Of a DNA stretch of 64,000 bases, positions 17,644-26,398 are shown in pieces. The DNA comes from Alphaproteobacteria bacterium (lineage in GTDB: Bacteria > Pseudomonadota > Alphaproteobacteria > Rhizobiales > Rhizobiaceae). The stretch's first letter is position 1. Every line of letters begins with the position of its first letter. The translations under genes were made by a program, and so were the position numbers. The notes under the pieces were generated by a model that ran no database searches, was not told where the DNA came from, and was given only the letters and a program-made list of their open reading frames with translations. The stretch covers positions 1,364,001 to 1,428,000 of the forward strand of contig JAHJHT010000002.1 of NCBI GenBank assembly GCA_018823835.1. The letters run 5' to 3'.

Positions 17644-18609
17644 CTAGACGCCTTCGTGGATCAGTCTGACAAAGAAATCCGGACCGATGACGAACTGCCC
17701 CCATTGGGCGTCGAAGGCGCTCGTAGGTTTTGCGGCGATTATTTCTTCGAGGGATTTTCCCCGAGATTTCAGTCCAGCGACGTTGTCACGTGTTGCCACC
17801 AGCATGTCGCGATACGCTCGTGCCTCCGTTTTGTTGCTGACCGGCTGCCCGTGGCCCGGGATGATGATTGTGGCGTCGTCCGCGCGAGAAAGGATTTCCT
17901 CGACTGCGCTTATCGTCCCATTGATGCTGCCGCCGGTGGAATGGTCGATAAAGGGGTATATGCCGTTCCAGTAGACGTCGCCGGCATGGATGACATTGGC
18001 CTGCGAGAATGTGACAGAAATATCCCCGTCGGTGTGGGCTGAGGGATGGTGCAAGAGGAACAGGGTCTGGCTGTTGAAATCCAGTGTCTGGCTGTCCGAC
18101 ATGACCTCGGATGGCGCGGCGGCAGGCGGCGAAGGCGGGAAGTCGAAATTCCAATCTTCCACCCGCTGGGCGCTTAGCAAGTGCTTGCGGGTATTCTCAT
18201 GCGCCAGAATTGCCGCGCCTTCCGCATTCAGCCACTCGTTGCCGTCAGCGTGATCGAAATGCCAATGGGTGTTGATCAGACGGCTGATAGGCTGGTCGCC
18301 CAAGCTGGCGAGAGCGTCCATTATCCTTAGCCTCGAAGCGGTGATCCCGGCGTCGACCAGCAGCTTTCCATCCGGTCCGACCAGGACAGCAATGTTACCC
18401 CCGGATCCCTCGAGCACGCTTAGCCCATCGCGCAGCTCATGGGGCCTGATCGGTGCCTCAGCCGCATCGTCGCGGATCATGTCAACGATGCCTTGTGCCT
18501 GGGCAAAGACCTGCCGCGGGCTTAGCCATCCACTTGCAGACATGGCGGAAGCGGCGCAACAGAGGCAGAAATTGCGCCGCGATAGCATGGGATGGTGACT
18601 GCGGGTCAT
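17644..18609 (-). CDS. Exported metallo-beta-lactamase-fold hydrolase
   Basis: 321 residues from ATG 18609 (GGAAGGATC just upstream). The N-terminus carries a twin-Arg motif (SRRNFCLCCAASAMSASGW) followed by a cleavage region, so it is probably exported by Tat or Sec. The metal-binding motif HWHFDHADGN (HxHxDH), a later His in LAHENTRKH, HPSAHTDGDI and IIPGHGQPV define the MBL fold with a dinuclear site. It lies 62 bp downstream of the nitrile hydratase beta-N-like gene and may be in the same transcript. Members of this subgroup occur near quinoprotein and cyanate/nitrile-type loci; the substrate is unknown. Confidence 0.85.
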   Translation of the reverse strand: MTRSHHPMLSRRNFCLCCAASAMSASGWLSPRQVFAQAQGIVDMIRDDAAEAPIRPHELRDGLSVLEGSGGNIAVLVGPDGKLLVDAGITASRLRIMDALASLGDQPISRLINTHWHFDHADGNEWLNAEGAAILAHENTRKHLLSAQRVEDWNFDFPPSPPAAAPSEVMSDSQTLDFNSQTLFLLHHPSAHTDGDISVTFSQANVIHAGDVYWNGIYPFIDHSTGGSINGTISAVEEILSRADDATIIIPGHGQPVSNKTEARAYRDMLVATRDNVAGLKSRGKSLEEIIAAKPTSAFDAQWGQFVIGPDFFVRLIHEGV

Positions 18610-18671
18610 GGCGGATCCTTCCTGCGGCCTTGGGGTCGCCGCGAGATTTAGTTGGCTATCGGGTGATCTGG

Positions 18672-19010
18672 TCAGAGGGGTTTCGGTTCGGCGGCAGTTC
18701 GCGACTCTACCTCGGCCATCTTTTCGGCGAGCTCGGTAGGTGTGAAATAGCCCTTGGTGAAGCTGATGTTTGCGAAGGCAACGATCCAACGTTCATAATA
18801 GGGCAGCTTGCCGATGAGGCTTTCGCCGAGTGCCTCGACGCCTTTGCGCTTTTCCTCGGTGTTGATCATTTTTTTGAAGTCGAGAACGTCTGCCAGAGCG
18901 TGGCAACGCTTCTCCCAAGGCTCGAGCTCATGTTCGGCCCGGTCTATCGGGCCGGCTGCGAAACCGCCGATGTCGTTGGGCAGGCGGCTGACGAAGTCCT
19001 GAGTGCTCAT
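18672..19010 (-). CDS. Nitrile hydratase beta-subunit N-terminal domain homologue (thiocyanate hydrolase beta-like)
   Basis: 112 residues. The sequence PNDIGGFAAGPI at the start, EPWEKRCHAL in the middle, and PYYERWIVAFANI and KGYFTPTELAEKM at the end match the helical N-terminal half of nitrile hydratase beta subunits. The SH3-like C-terminal half is a separate gene two positions upstream. The start overlaps the alpha-like stop as ATGA. The arrangement with beta split into two short chains is the one known from thiocyanate hydrolase (ScnA/B/C). Whether the substrate is thiocyanate, a nitrile or something else cannot be told. Confidence 0.8.
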   Translation of the reverse strand: MSTQDFVSRLPNDIGGFAAGPIDRAEHELEPWEKRCHALADVLDFKKMINTEEKRKGVEALGESLIGKLPYYERWIVAFANISFTKGYFTPTELAEKMAEVESRTAAEPKPL

Positions 19011-19666
19011 TTCATACCTCTGTCATTCAGCGTTACGGGGATGACGCCGATCATGGCGTCGCGTGTCACCAGGCCGGCCAGATCCTGCTCGGTCCAGTCT
19101 TCGGTTCCGGCCGGGCGGCGAGGCAGGACCAGGTAGCGAATGACGGCTGTGGAGTCGCTGACCCTGACCTCCACGTCGTCAGGGATGATGGTACCGAACT
19201 CCGCAAGGACCTTTCGCGGTTCGATGACGGCGCGGGCTCGGTAAGGCTTGAGCTTGTACCAGTCCGGCGGCAAACCGAGCACCGGCCGAGGGTAGCAGGA
19301 ACAGAGTGTGCAGACGATGAGGTTGTGGACACTCTCTGAATTCTCGAGAACGATGAGCTGCGTGTCGTCGTAGAAGGTGATGCCGAGCTCTTCGCATCCC
19401 GCTCGCCCGTCGGCGAGAAGGCGGCTCTTGAATGCCGGATCGGTCCAGGCCCTGGCCACGACGGCCGCGCCAAGAGCCGGCGTCCGAGAGTCTAGAACTT
19501 CGATCTGGTGGCGAATGTCGTTGGCGGTGATGAAGCCTTTCGCCATCAACAGCTCGCGAACGGCGGTCTCCATGATCTCGTAGTAGCCCGGTGCTTCGTC
19601 GTGACTGATCGCCGCGTGTGCGTCGTGGTCATGGGAATGCCCTTGGGAGTGTGGGTCGGATGCCAT
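19007..19666 (-). CDS. Cobalt-type nitrile hydratase alpha / thiocyanate hydrolase gamma-like catalytic subunit
   Basis: 219 residues. The metal-binding claw VCTLCSCYP (Cys119, Cys122, Ser123, Cys124) carries Thr in second position, which is the signature of cobalt rather than iron enzymes in this family. The claw Cys residues are normally oxidised after translation. Surrounding family signatures include ADGRAGCEELGI, LPPDWYKL and RVSDSTAVIRYLVLP. The N-terminal 24 residues are His-rich (six His), which is unusual and could bind cobalt. ATG 19666 overlaps the preceding stop as TGATG, and the stop overlaps the next start as ATGA, so three subunits are coupled. No dedicated activator/metallochaperone gene was found. 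Confidence 0.9.
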   Translation of the reverse strand: MASDPHSQGHSHDHDAHAAISHDEAPGYYEIMETAVRELLMAKGFITANDIRHQIEVLDSRTPALGAAVVARAWTDPAFKSRLLADGRAGCEELGITFYDDTQLIVLENSESVHNLIVCTLCSCYPRPVLGLPPDWYKLKPYRARAVIEPRKVLAEFGTIIPDDVEVRVSDSTAVIRYLVLPRRPAGTEDWTEQDLAGLVTRDAMIGVIPVTLNDRGMK

Positions 19667-19995
19667 CAGATTTGCTCCAGCCAGCTTTCGATGATCTCGA
19701 TTTGCAACTCGTCATTCGGCGAGCCCGTATAGCCATTCCAAAGGTCGGTCATCGCGAATGCCACGCGGTAGTAGTACCTCTTGCTACCGGCATTCCGGCC
19801 GTAGCCTTCTTCCTCGTTGTCCACGAATGCTGGCTCGATGATGCGCGCGACAACGCCGGCGATGCCCCGCAGGTAGATGGGGACGCGGTAGTGACCGATC
19901 GGCGCCCGTTGCGAGACGCGAACCCGGTCGCCAACGGCAAACGACGGTCGCTCGAAGAGCGCCGGTCGGACTGCCGACAATGCGGGGGTGTTCAT
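19666..19995 (-). CDS. Nitrile hydratase beta-subunit C-terminal domain homologue (thiocyanate hydrolase alpha-like)
   Basis: 109 residues from ATG 19995, which has GAGGA 7 nt upstream. The sequence FAVGDRVRV, GHYRVPIYLRGIAGVV, a YYYRVAFAMTDLW strand and EIIESWLE match the SH3-like C-terminal barrel of nitrile hydratase beta. It is the first gene of a tightly coupled three-subunit set (beta-C, alpha, beta-N). Small homologues of this domain also act as nitrile hydratase activators, so a chaperone role is an alternative. The gene order and the presence of the matching N-terminal half favour a structural subunit. Confidence 0.8.
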   Translation of the reverse strand: MNTPALSAVRPALFERPSFAVGDRVRVSQRAPIGHYRVPIYLRGIAGVVARIIEPAFVDNEEEGYGRNAGSKRYYYRVAFAMTDLWNGYTGSPNDELQIEIIESWLEQI

Positions 19996-20243
19996 GGTGC
20001 TGTCCTCGTTGTGCGGTGATCCAAAGTGGTTGCCTGTGCGCATACCCGCGCTCGGAACGCCTGAAGAATGGCGTGAAGGCGACGTCACCGGAAAGGCTAC
20101 GAGGGTATAGCCTCTCTCGTCTGTCTTATTGCCACCCCATACTAAGGTGGTGGCTGCGACGGACGCGGACATGCGGTCAATAGCAGCGACAGGAGGGATG
20201 CGCCGGGTGTGCAGACACAGGACCTCGCTGCCCCAAAGCAGCA

Positions 20244-20274
20244 CAAGGCCGGGTCTCCGGAGAGGCCGGCCTTG
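20244..20274 (-). terminator. Hairpin downstream of the cytochrome c gene
   Basis: Perfect 9-bp stem CAAGGCCGG/CCGGCCTTG around a 13-nt loop that is itself self-complementary (TCTCCGGAGA). It lies 46 bp after the cytochrome stop and before the nitrile hydratase-like operon, separating the two units. Confidence 0.5.
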
Positions 20275-20319
20275 TTCTCTACGTGGATGGTGCCGCGATG
20301 TTGTGCGGACCAGGGAGGT

Positions 20320-21663
20320 CTAGTCCGCTGTCTGCTCACGCAGTGCGGCGACGTCCGCGGCGCGTATGGTGGAGCCTTCGCTGCCGAAGCGCGCCGTCAC
20401 ATAATTGGCAACCGCCGCAACTTCCTCGTTTGACAGGCTCTTGCCGAAGGCGGGCATGGACAGGACCCCTTCTGGGATATGACGCTCTGTCCCCGAAACA
20501 ACGATCTGAGCGACGTTGATGGCGCTCGGATCGTTGACGGATCGCGCACCGGTGAGGGTCGCGTAAGCCGAGACAGTGCTCTTTCCCGTCCATCCGTGGC
20601 AGCTCACGCAGGCGCCTTCAAAGACACGCTTGCCGATCTGATCGGTGGCGCCGCCACCCTGCTTGTGAGACGTCGGGGCGACCGGCGCCAATTGCACCGG
20701 CAGGTCGGCGCTCCGGATTGCCGGAACCGTTTGAAGATAGGAGACAAGCGACGTGATGTCTTCGCTTTCCAGCTTACTGAAGCTGTGGTCGACGGCCTCT
20801 CCCATCGGCCCCGACGCCGTGCCGCGGCCCGCGGCGTGACCCGTTGAGAGGTAGGTCGCGATCTCGTCTGCGGTCCAGTCGCCAAGCCCGCTGCTCTCGT
20901 CGGAGCTGATATTATAGGCGCGCCATCCGGCAGTCACCGCACCGCCAAACTTCTTGCGATTGTTCAGCGCGAACCCGAGGTTGCGTTCCGTGTGGCAATC
21001 GCCGCAATGGGCCAGCGCCTCGGCCAGGTAGGCACCTCTGTTCCATTGGGGAGACTGGTCTGCGTTTGGTTCGAAGCGCTTGTCAGCATTGAAAAGGGCT
21101 GACCAGAAGGTCATCCCCCAGCGCTGGTTGAATGGGAACGACAATGTGTTGCCAAGGCTCGCGGACCTCACCGGTTCGAGGCTGAAGAGATAGGCCTTGA
21201 TGGCCAGCGCGTCGGCGTCGGTCATGTAGCTGTAAGATGGATAGGGCATCGCCGGATAGAGCCGGGACCCGTCAGGCCGCTTGCCGCGCTGCACGGCGTC
21301 AAGGAAATCCTGGTCGCTATAGGCACCGATACCGGTGTCCCGGTCTGGCGTGATGTTGGTAGAATAGAGCGTCCCGAAGGGCAGCTTGAAGCCAAGCCCC
21401 CCGGCATAGGGAGCGCCGCCAGCCGCAGTGTGGCAAACCATGCAGTCTGCCGCATGGGCGAGATACTTGCCCCGCTCGATCAGGCTCGCCTGCGCCAGTG
21501 ACGCCGGAACGCCCGTCGGATCTGTGCTGCCATACTCTGCGAGCGGGACTTTCTGCCCGGCTGCAAAGTCTGTCGGTCCGGGCCCGCGCAGGTACCAAGC
21601 GCAGGCAGCCACGCCGACTGCTCCTACCGCGATGACACCGAGGACGATGCTCCGAATACTCAT
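20320..21663 (-). CDS. Triheme cytochrome c subunit of a molybdenum hydroxylase
   Basis: 447 residues with an N-terminal membrane anchor/signal (IVLGVIAVGAVGVAACAWYL) and three CxxCH haem sites: CMVCH (74-78), CGDCH (220-224) and CVSCH (352-356). This three-haem architecture is typical of the electron-accepting subunit of membrane-linked dehydrogenases. Its start overlaps the stop of the molybdopterin subunit by 4 bp (ATGA), so it very likely takes electrons from that enzyme and passes them to the respiratory chain in the periplasm. Confidence 0.9.
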   Translation of the reverse strand: MSIRSIVLGVIAVGAVGVAACAWYLRGPGPTDFAAGQKVPLAEYGSTDPTGVPASLAQASLIERGKYLAHAADCMVCHTAAGGAPYAGGLGFKLPFGTLYSTNITPDRDTGIGAYSDQDFLDAVQRGKRPDGSRLYPAMPYPSYSYMTDADALAIKAYLFSLEPVRSASLGNTLSFPFNQRWGMTFWSALFNADKRFEPNADQSPQWNRGAYLAEALAHCGDCHTERNLGFALNNRKKFGGAVTAGWRAYNISSDESSGLGDWTADEIATYLSTGHAAGRGTASGPMGEAVDHSFSKLESEDITSLVSYLQTVPAIRSADLPVQLAPVAPTSHKQGGGATDQIGKRVFEGACVSCHGWTGKSTVSAYATLTGARSVNDPSAINVAQIVVSGTERHIPEGVLSMPAFGKSLSNEEVAAVANYVTARFGSEGSTIRAADVAALREQTAD

Positions 21664-23831
21664 GTGCGCTTCCCCGCGATCAGGTCGCGCTCGATTGGAA
21701 GGCGGCGCAGCGCGACCCCTGTTGCAGCATAGATGGCATTGCGCAGTGCAGGCGGTCCGCCGATGACGCCGGCCTCACCGATGCCGCCCGGGGCCTCGCC
21801 GCTCCTGACGACATGCACGTCGATCTGAGGGACCTCGTTGATGCGCAGCATCCGATAATCGTTGAAGTTCGATTGCTGGACGCGCCCCTTCGCGACCGTG
21901 ATTTCGCCGAACAGCGCGGCAGTCAGACCGAAGATCAATCCGCCCTCGATCTGCGCGACGATGGTGTCCGGATTGACGGCGATACCGGTGTCGACCACCG
22001 AGGTGACGCGTCGCAGCGAGACTTCGCCATTCTGTGCGACCCCGGCCTCGACGACTGTGGCTATCGACGTGTCGAAGGTCGGCTGTACGCTGACCCCGCG
22101 CCCGACGCGCGGTGGCAGCGGTTGGCCCCACCCGGATCGTTCCGCGACTAGATCGAGTACTCTCATCATGCGCGGGGACTTTTTGAGCATGCCGCGTCTG
22201 AATGCGATCGGGTCCATACCGGCCTTTCTTGCCAGTTCGTCCATGAAGCATTCGATAGCGAAGACATTGTTGTTCGGGCCGACGCCGCGCCAGAAGCCGG
22301 TTGTGAGTGCCGGTGGCTCGGCCCGCACGAATTCGACCTGCATGTTTGGGATGTCGTAGGGCATGTCGACGGCGCTATCGACGGCGTCGAAGTCGATGCC
22401 GTTCTGGAAGGCAGGCGGCAGCCACCGGGCAAGAACGGATGATCCGGAGACGCGGTACTTCCAGCCGGCGACCTTGCCGTCGGCCGAAAGCGTGGCCGCC
22501 ACCGTGTCGCGATAGACCGGACGGTAGACATCGTGCTGCATGTCCTCCTCGCGCGTCCAGACGACCTTCACTGGACCATTGACCTGCCGGGCGATGCGCA
22601 CGGCCGAAGAGACCATGTCGGCCTCCAGCCGGCGGCCGAAGCCGCCGCCCAGATAGTGGTTGTGAACGGTCACATTCTCGATCGGCAATCCGGCAGCCTT
22701 GGCCGCCTCGGATTGTGCGCGCGCCATGACCTGTGTGCCGGTCCAGACATCGCAGCTATCGGGTCTCACATGCACGGTGCAATTCAAGGGCTCCATCGTC
22801 GCGTGGGCGAGGAATGGCATTTCGTAGGCCGCCTCGATCGTCTCGCCCGACGCGAGGGCCGCCTGCACGTCGCCGACCGTCTTCGCTACAGCGCCCTCCG
22901 TTTCGCTCGCCGCACGCAGGCTCGCCCAGATGTTAGCAGAGCTCAGCTCGGCGTGCTCGCCCTCGTCCCAGCGGATGTCGAGAGCGTCCAGTCCCTGCTT
23001 AGCTGCCCACATGTGATCACCGACGACGGCGACGAGGTCGTCAAGCACCACGACCTGCCGGACACCGGGGACAGCCTTTGCCGCACTGTCGTCGACCTTG
23101 CCGACCTTGCCGCCGAATACAGGACAATGCGCCAGTGTCGCGAACTTCATGCCGTCGAGCATAGCGTCGATGCCATAGACGACCTTGCCGTTCGTCTTGC
23201 CGCGCGTATCGAGGCGCTTCAGGGCCTTGCCGATCAGGGCGAACTTTTCGGGGTCCTTCAGCGCGACCTTCTCGGGCACGGCGAGGCTGGCGGCAGCGAG
23301 CGCCAATTCCCCATAGGAGAGCGAACGGCCGGATATCCCATGCTCGACCCGCCCTTCGGCGGTGCTACAGGCGTCTGGCTCGACCTGCCAGGCATCGGCG
23401 GCCGCCTGCACCAGCATCGCGCGCGCCGTCGCCCCCGCTTCGCGCAGCGGCTTCCAGAAGGCGCGGACAGAATTGGAGTTGCCGGTAGCCTGAACGCCGA
23501 AAGCGGGGTTTGCGTAGAGCTTCTCGTTTGCCGGCGCGTGCTCCAGCGACACGTGGTCCAGGCCGATATCGAGTTCTTCCGCCAGTATCATCGCGATTGA
23601 GGTGTAGATGCCCTGGCCCATCTCGACCTGCGGCATCACCAGTGTCGTTCGGCCGGTACGGGTGATGCGGATGAAGGCGTTGGGCGCAAAGCTTCCGCCT
23701 GTGAGATCGGGAGGCTGCACGGGCTCGTTGGTCAGGGCACCTGCGGGAAGTCGGAACCCCAGCAGGAAGCCGCCGGCGACGGCTCCGGTAAGCAGGCTGC
23801 GACGCGAGATTCCGTCAACTTGGAGTTTCAT
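21660..23831 (-). CDS. iorB: Molybdopterin-binding large subunit, isoquinoline 1-oxidoreductase/aldehyde oxidase type
   Basis: 723 residues. The N-terminus has a Tat-like signal (SRRSLLTGAVAGGFLLG). Cofactor-binding signatures include MPQVEMGQGIYTS, GGGFGRRLEAD and, near the C-terminus, GGIGEAGVIGGP with the likely catalytic Glu. This matches the xanthine oxidase family branch that includes isoquinoline 1-oxidoreductase beta and cytochrome-coupled aldehyde dehydrogenases. It follows the 2Fe-2S subunit by 11 bp and overlaps the cytochrome gene. The reaction would be hydroxylation of a carbon next to N, or oxidation of an aldehyde. The substrate is not known, and the gene name is by family only. 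Confidence 0.88.
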   Translation of the reverse strand: MKLQVDGISRRSLLTGAVAGGFLLGFRLPAGALTNEPVQPPDLTGGSFAPNAFIRITRTGRTTLVMPQVEMGQGIYTSIAMILAEELDIGLDHVSLEHAPANEKLYANPAFGVQATGNSNSVRAFWKPLREAGATARAMLVQAAADAWQVEPDACSTAEGRVEHGISGRSLSYGELALAAASLAVPEKVALKDPEKFALIGKALKRLDTRGKTNGKVVYGIDAMLDGMKFATLAHCPVFGGKVGKVDDSAAKAVPGVRQVVVLDDLVAVVGDHMWAAKQGLDALDIRWDEGEHAELSSANIWASLRAASETEGAVAKTVGDVQAALASGETIEAAYEMPFLAHATMEPLNCTVHVRPDSCDVWTGTQVMARAQSEAAKAAGLPIENVTVHNHYLGGGFGRRLEADMVSSAVRIARQVNGPVKVVWTREEDMQHDVYRPVYRDTVAATLSADGKVAGWKYRVSGSSVLARWLPPAFQNGIDFDAVDSAVDMPYDIPNMQVEFVRAEPPALTTGFWRGVGPNNNVFAIECFMDELARKAGMDPIAFRRGMLKKSPRMMRVLDLVAERSGWGQPLPPRVGRGVSVQPTFDTSIATVVEAGVAQNGEVSLRRVTSVVDTGIAVNPDTIVAQIEGGLIFGLTAALFGEITVAKGRVQQSNFNDYRMLRINEVPQIDVHVVRSGEAPGGIGEAGVIGGPPALRNAIYAATGVALRRLPIERDLIAGKRT

Positions 23832-23842
23832 GGATCACCATC

Positions 23843-24307
23843 CTATGGTTGCTTGCCGGCAGCCGCCTGCTTGATGGCGGCGCGGATGCGGACGTAGGTG
23901 CCGCATCTGCAGATGTTCCCCGCCATGGCGGCATCGATGTCGGAATCGTCGGGATCAGGCGTGCTGGCCAGCAGCGCGGCCGCCGACATGATCTGGCCTG
24001 ACTGACAGTAGCCGCACTGAACCACTTCGAGGTCGAGCCATGCCCTCTGGACGCTTGCGCCCGCGGGCGTTGCGCCGACACCTTCAATCGTGGTGATGCT
24101 GCTTCCCACAACCGATCCGACTGGCAGGACGCAGGACCGCACGGCCTCGCCGTCGACATGTACTGTGCAAGCGCCGCATTGCGCGATGCCGCAGCCAAAC
24201 TTGGTACCGGTCATGCCGAGGACGTCGCGCAGGACCCAGAGCAACGGGACGTCGTCTTCTACATCGGCCAATCTTTGCTCGCCGTTGATCGTCAGCGTTA
24301 CGGCCAT
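23843..24307 (-). CDS. iorA: 2Fe-2S subunit of the molybdenum hydroxylase
   Basis: 154 residues from ATG 24307, with GGAGA 7 nt upstream. Both [2Fe-2S] clusters are complete: the plant-ferredoxin type [13 protein letters not shown] (with a further Cys in RSCVLP) and the helical type [10 protein letters not shown] plus NICRCGTY. It passes electrons from the molybdenum centre towards the cytochrome c subunit encoded two genes downstream. It is the first gene of the three-gene unit. Confidence 0.92.
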   Translation of the reverse strand: MAVTLTINGEQRLADVEDDVPLLWVLRDVLGMTGTKFGCGIAQCGACTVHVDGEAVRSCVLPVGSVVGSSITTIEGVGATPAGASVQRAWLDLEVVQCGYCQSGQIMSAAALLASTPDPDDSDIDAAMAGNICRCGTYVRIRAAIKQAAAGKQP

Positions 24308-24460
24308 TGCAAGTCTCCATTCCAATTGTCGTTGACCACTGAAATCGCCCTCATTGAAAGGCTTCGACGACGTTAGCCCGGCGTTCAGACTTCGCTTTCG
24401 GAAACGCATTGCAGGGTGCATGCGGCATATCCGGCAAGCACGCCGGACTGCGGTAATCGC

Positions 24461-25204
24461 TCAAACGTCGATCAAGGCTGATGTGCGGTCGAACATGATG
24501 TTGTCCAAATCGATGGAAACGACCAGGGGCTCGGGGAAGGAATGCCCGTCGGCTTGGCGTGGAAAAATCTGTCGCCGGGTCGGAACCATGATCCCATCGA
24601 TCTGCGCGTAGTCAGAGATGTAGTGGGCGCCTGGCGTGCCGCCGGCGATCTCGACATCGTAGTCGTGCCGTTTCAGAAGTCCGGCGTCGTCGACATACAG
24701 CGTTTGTACGGGTGAGTGGCTGACGACAGTTTCCGGCAAGCGAACCCTGAGCCGGCGCCAGCTTCCTGCCCCTTCGTCCCAGGGACTGATCTCCTGGCTA
24801 TCGACACCAGGCCAGGCCAGCAGAAACGGCATGTTCAGGTAGGTCCACATGGCGCAACCAGCGAAATAGGCCAGTTGGAGGTTGCTCCACGGCGTGGCTA
24901 GTACGTGGCCGACAAAACTGTCGCGGGGTTGGCGCAACTCCTCAAGCGTCTGCCTGTCGCCATCCATCAGGGTCACCCGGTCCGGCGTGAACTCGGATGC
25001 CGCCGCGATCCCTCCGAAGGGCGCGTGAGAAGCGTGCTCTTTGGTCAAGCTGACGGTGACCCAGCAATCGTCAAGCACGCCTGCCTTGCCCTTCAGGCCC
25101 CAAAGGGCGCCGCCCTGCGTGAGATGCGCCGACACGCTGCGATGCCTGCGCCATTTGTTGAGTCCGCCATGCGCCTCGATGATTTCGCTTGCTAGTGGTC
25201 CCAT
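24461..25204 (-). CDS. Conserved hypothetical protein, 247 aa
   Basis: Started at ATG 25204, which has GGAGAAGG 4 nt upstream. I do not recognise a named domain. The N-terminus MGPLASEIIEAHGGLNKW and the beta-rich body (PVQTLYVDDAGLLKRHDYDV, HYISDYAQIDGIMVPTRRQ) resemble lipoprotein-sorting-type beta folds that carry a hydrophobic ligand, but no signal peptide is seen. It sits 154 bp upstream of the molybdenum hydroxylase genes on the same strand, so a common promoter is possible. Confidence 0.7.
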   Translation of the reverse strand: MGPLASEIIEAHGGLNKWRRHRSVSAHLTQGGALWGLKGKAGVLDDCWVTVSLTKEHASHAPFGGIAAASEFTPDRVTLMDGDRQTLEELRQPRDSFVGHVLATPWSNLQLAYFAGCAMWTYLNMPFLLAWPGVDSQEISPWDEGAGSWRRLRVRLPETVVSHSPVQTLYVDDAGLLKRHDYDVEIAGGTPGAHYISDYAQIDGIMVPTRRQIFPRQADGHSFPEPLVVSIDLDNIMFDRTSALIDV

Positions 25205-25598
25205 TGGCCTTCTCCGTTTAGGGACAGGGTACGTGCGGACCGATGGGCAGCAATCCATACGCGGGTAGATGGAGGGGCTACGTTGTTCGTGGTGCTGCCT
25301 TGAGGGTCGGGACCTCGGTGGCCCGCTGCCCCAGCTGCGACCTACAAGCTGCAGCGCAGACTGCGGGGACCGCAGGCTGGCGAGGCGCTCATGCAAGGCA
25401 CAGCCGCGGCTGTGAACCTGAGTGCGTGCAGCCGCTACCCAGGTACGTATTGAGCTGCGGCGTGAATTCCGGATCAATCCGTTTTGTTGCACGATTATCG
25501 CAATGAAGGCAGGTCAAGGCCTGTCGAGCTGCCGCTAGTAGTCGCGTGGCCGGCTGACTAACCCCAGCACCGTTCAGTTTTTAGAAATGGAGAAGGCA
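25205..25598. other. Divergent intergenic region upstream of the cobalt permease
   Basis: About 390 bp between divergent genes. It must hold promoters for both. I looked for a cobalamin riboswitch (B12 box) upstream of the cobalt permease and did not find a convincing one. Confidence 0.4.
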
Positions 25599-26276
25599 AT
25601 GCACATCGAACCTGGCATCGTGACCGGTACAAAAATCATCGTCAGCTACGCCACGGCAGCAGGGTCCGCTGCCTGCGCCTTGCGCCTCGCCATCAGGAGC
25701 CTGTCGCAACAGCACGCCTTGGAGCTTGTGGGCAAATCCGCGATAGCGACGGGCCTGGTCTTCACCTTCTTTGAGGTTTTTCCGCACCATGCCGTCGGTG
25801 TCTCCGAGGTTCACCTGATCCTGGGCTCGACTCTGTTCCTGTTGTTTGGAGCCGCGCCCTCTGCGTTCGGTCTGGCAATCGGACTGCTAATTCAGGGCTT
25901 CTTCTTCGCGCCCTTTGACCTGCCCCAATACGGCATGAATGTTACGACGCTGCTGGTGCCGCTCTTCGCTGTGAAGGCGCTCGCTAGCCGAATTGTTCCC
26001 GAGCACACTCCCTACGTTGATCTTGAGTATCGACAGGTCTTGGCTCTTTCAATTGGCTATCAGGGCGGTATCGTCGCCTGGGTAGCCTTCTGGGCCTTCT
26101 ATGGACACGGGCTTTCTGCCGACACCCTGTCGTCGATCGCAGTTTTTGGCGGCGCCTACATGCTTGTCATCGTCGTGGAGCCGCTGGTCGATCTGGCAAT
26201 GCTGGCCGCAGCCAAGGCGTTCGATGGGCTGCGCGAGAGCTCCCTGGTGGAGCACCGGCTCTACGGCGCCGCCTAA
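25599..26276 (+). CDS. cbiM: CbiM-family cobalt (ECF-type) transporter substrate-binding membrane subunit
   Basis: 225 residues. The second ATG (25599) is chosen because GGAGAAGG lies 6 nt upstream and because the family needs the exposed N-terminus MHIEPG, where Met1 and His2 bind the metal in CbiM/NikM. The conserved HHAVGVSEVHLILGS segment and about six membrane helices also fit. The CbiN, CbiQ and CbiO partners are not in the window. Position next to a cobalt-type nitrile hydratase-like enzyme suggests that it supplies cobalt for that enzyme rather than for B12 synthesis, an inference from context. Confidence 0.85.
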   Translation: MHIEPGIVTGTKIIVSYATAAGSAACALRLAIRSLSQQHALELVGKSAIATGLVFTFFEVFPHHAVGVSEVHLILGSTLFLLFGAAPSAFGLAIGLLIQGFFFAPFDLPQYGMNVTTLLVPLFAVKALASRIVPEHTPYVDLEYRQVLALSIGYQGGIVAWVAFWAFYGHGLSADTLSSIAVFGGAYMLVIVVEPLVDLAMLAAAKAFDGLRESSLVEHRLYGAA

Positions 26277-26398
26277 GGCTCCTCCGATCATAGCAACGCG
26301 GACTATGGGTCTACGAAGGCTCCAAGTCGAACATCTCATTCTCGGAGGAGCGATCGCCGGAGCGCCCGATCCAGCGATGTCGCTTCCCGCGCGACCGA

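Noticed and set aside
22533..23600. A 355-codon open frame on the plus strand
   Set aside because: It is antisense to the molybdopterin subunit and has no recognisable fold.
25205..25598. Cobalamin riboswitch upstream of the cobalt permease
   Set aside because: No B12 box or conserved flanking stems could be found by eye on either strand. A covariance-model search would be decisive.
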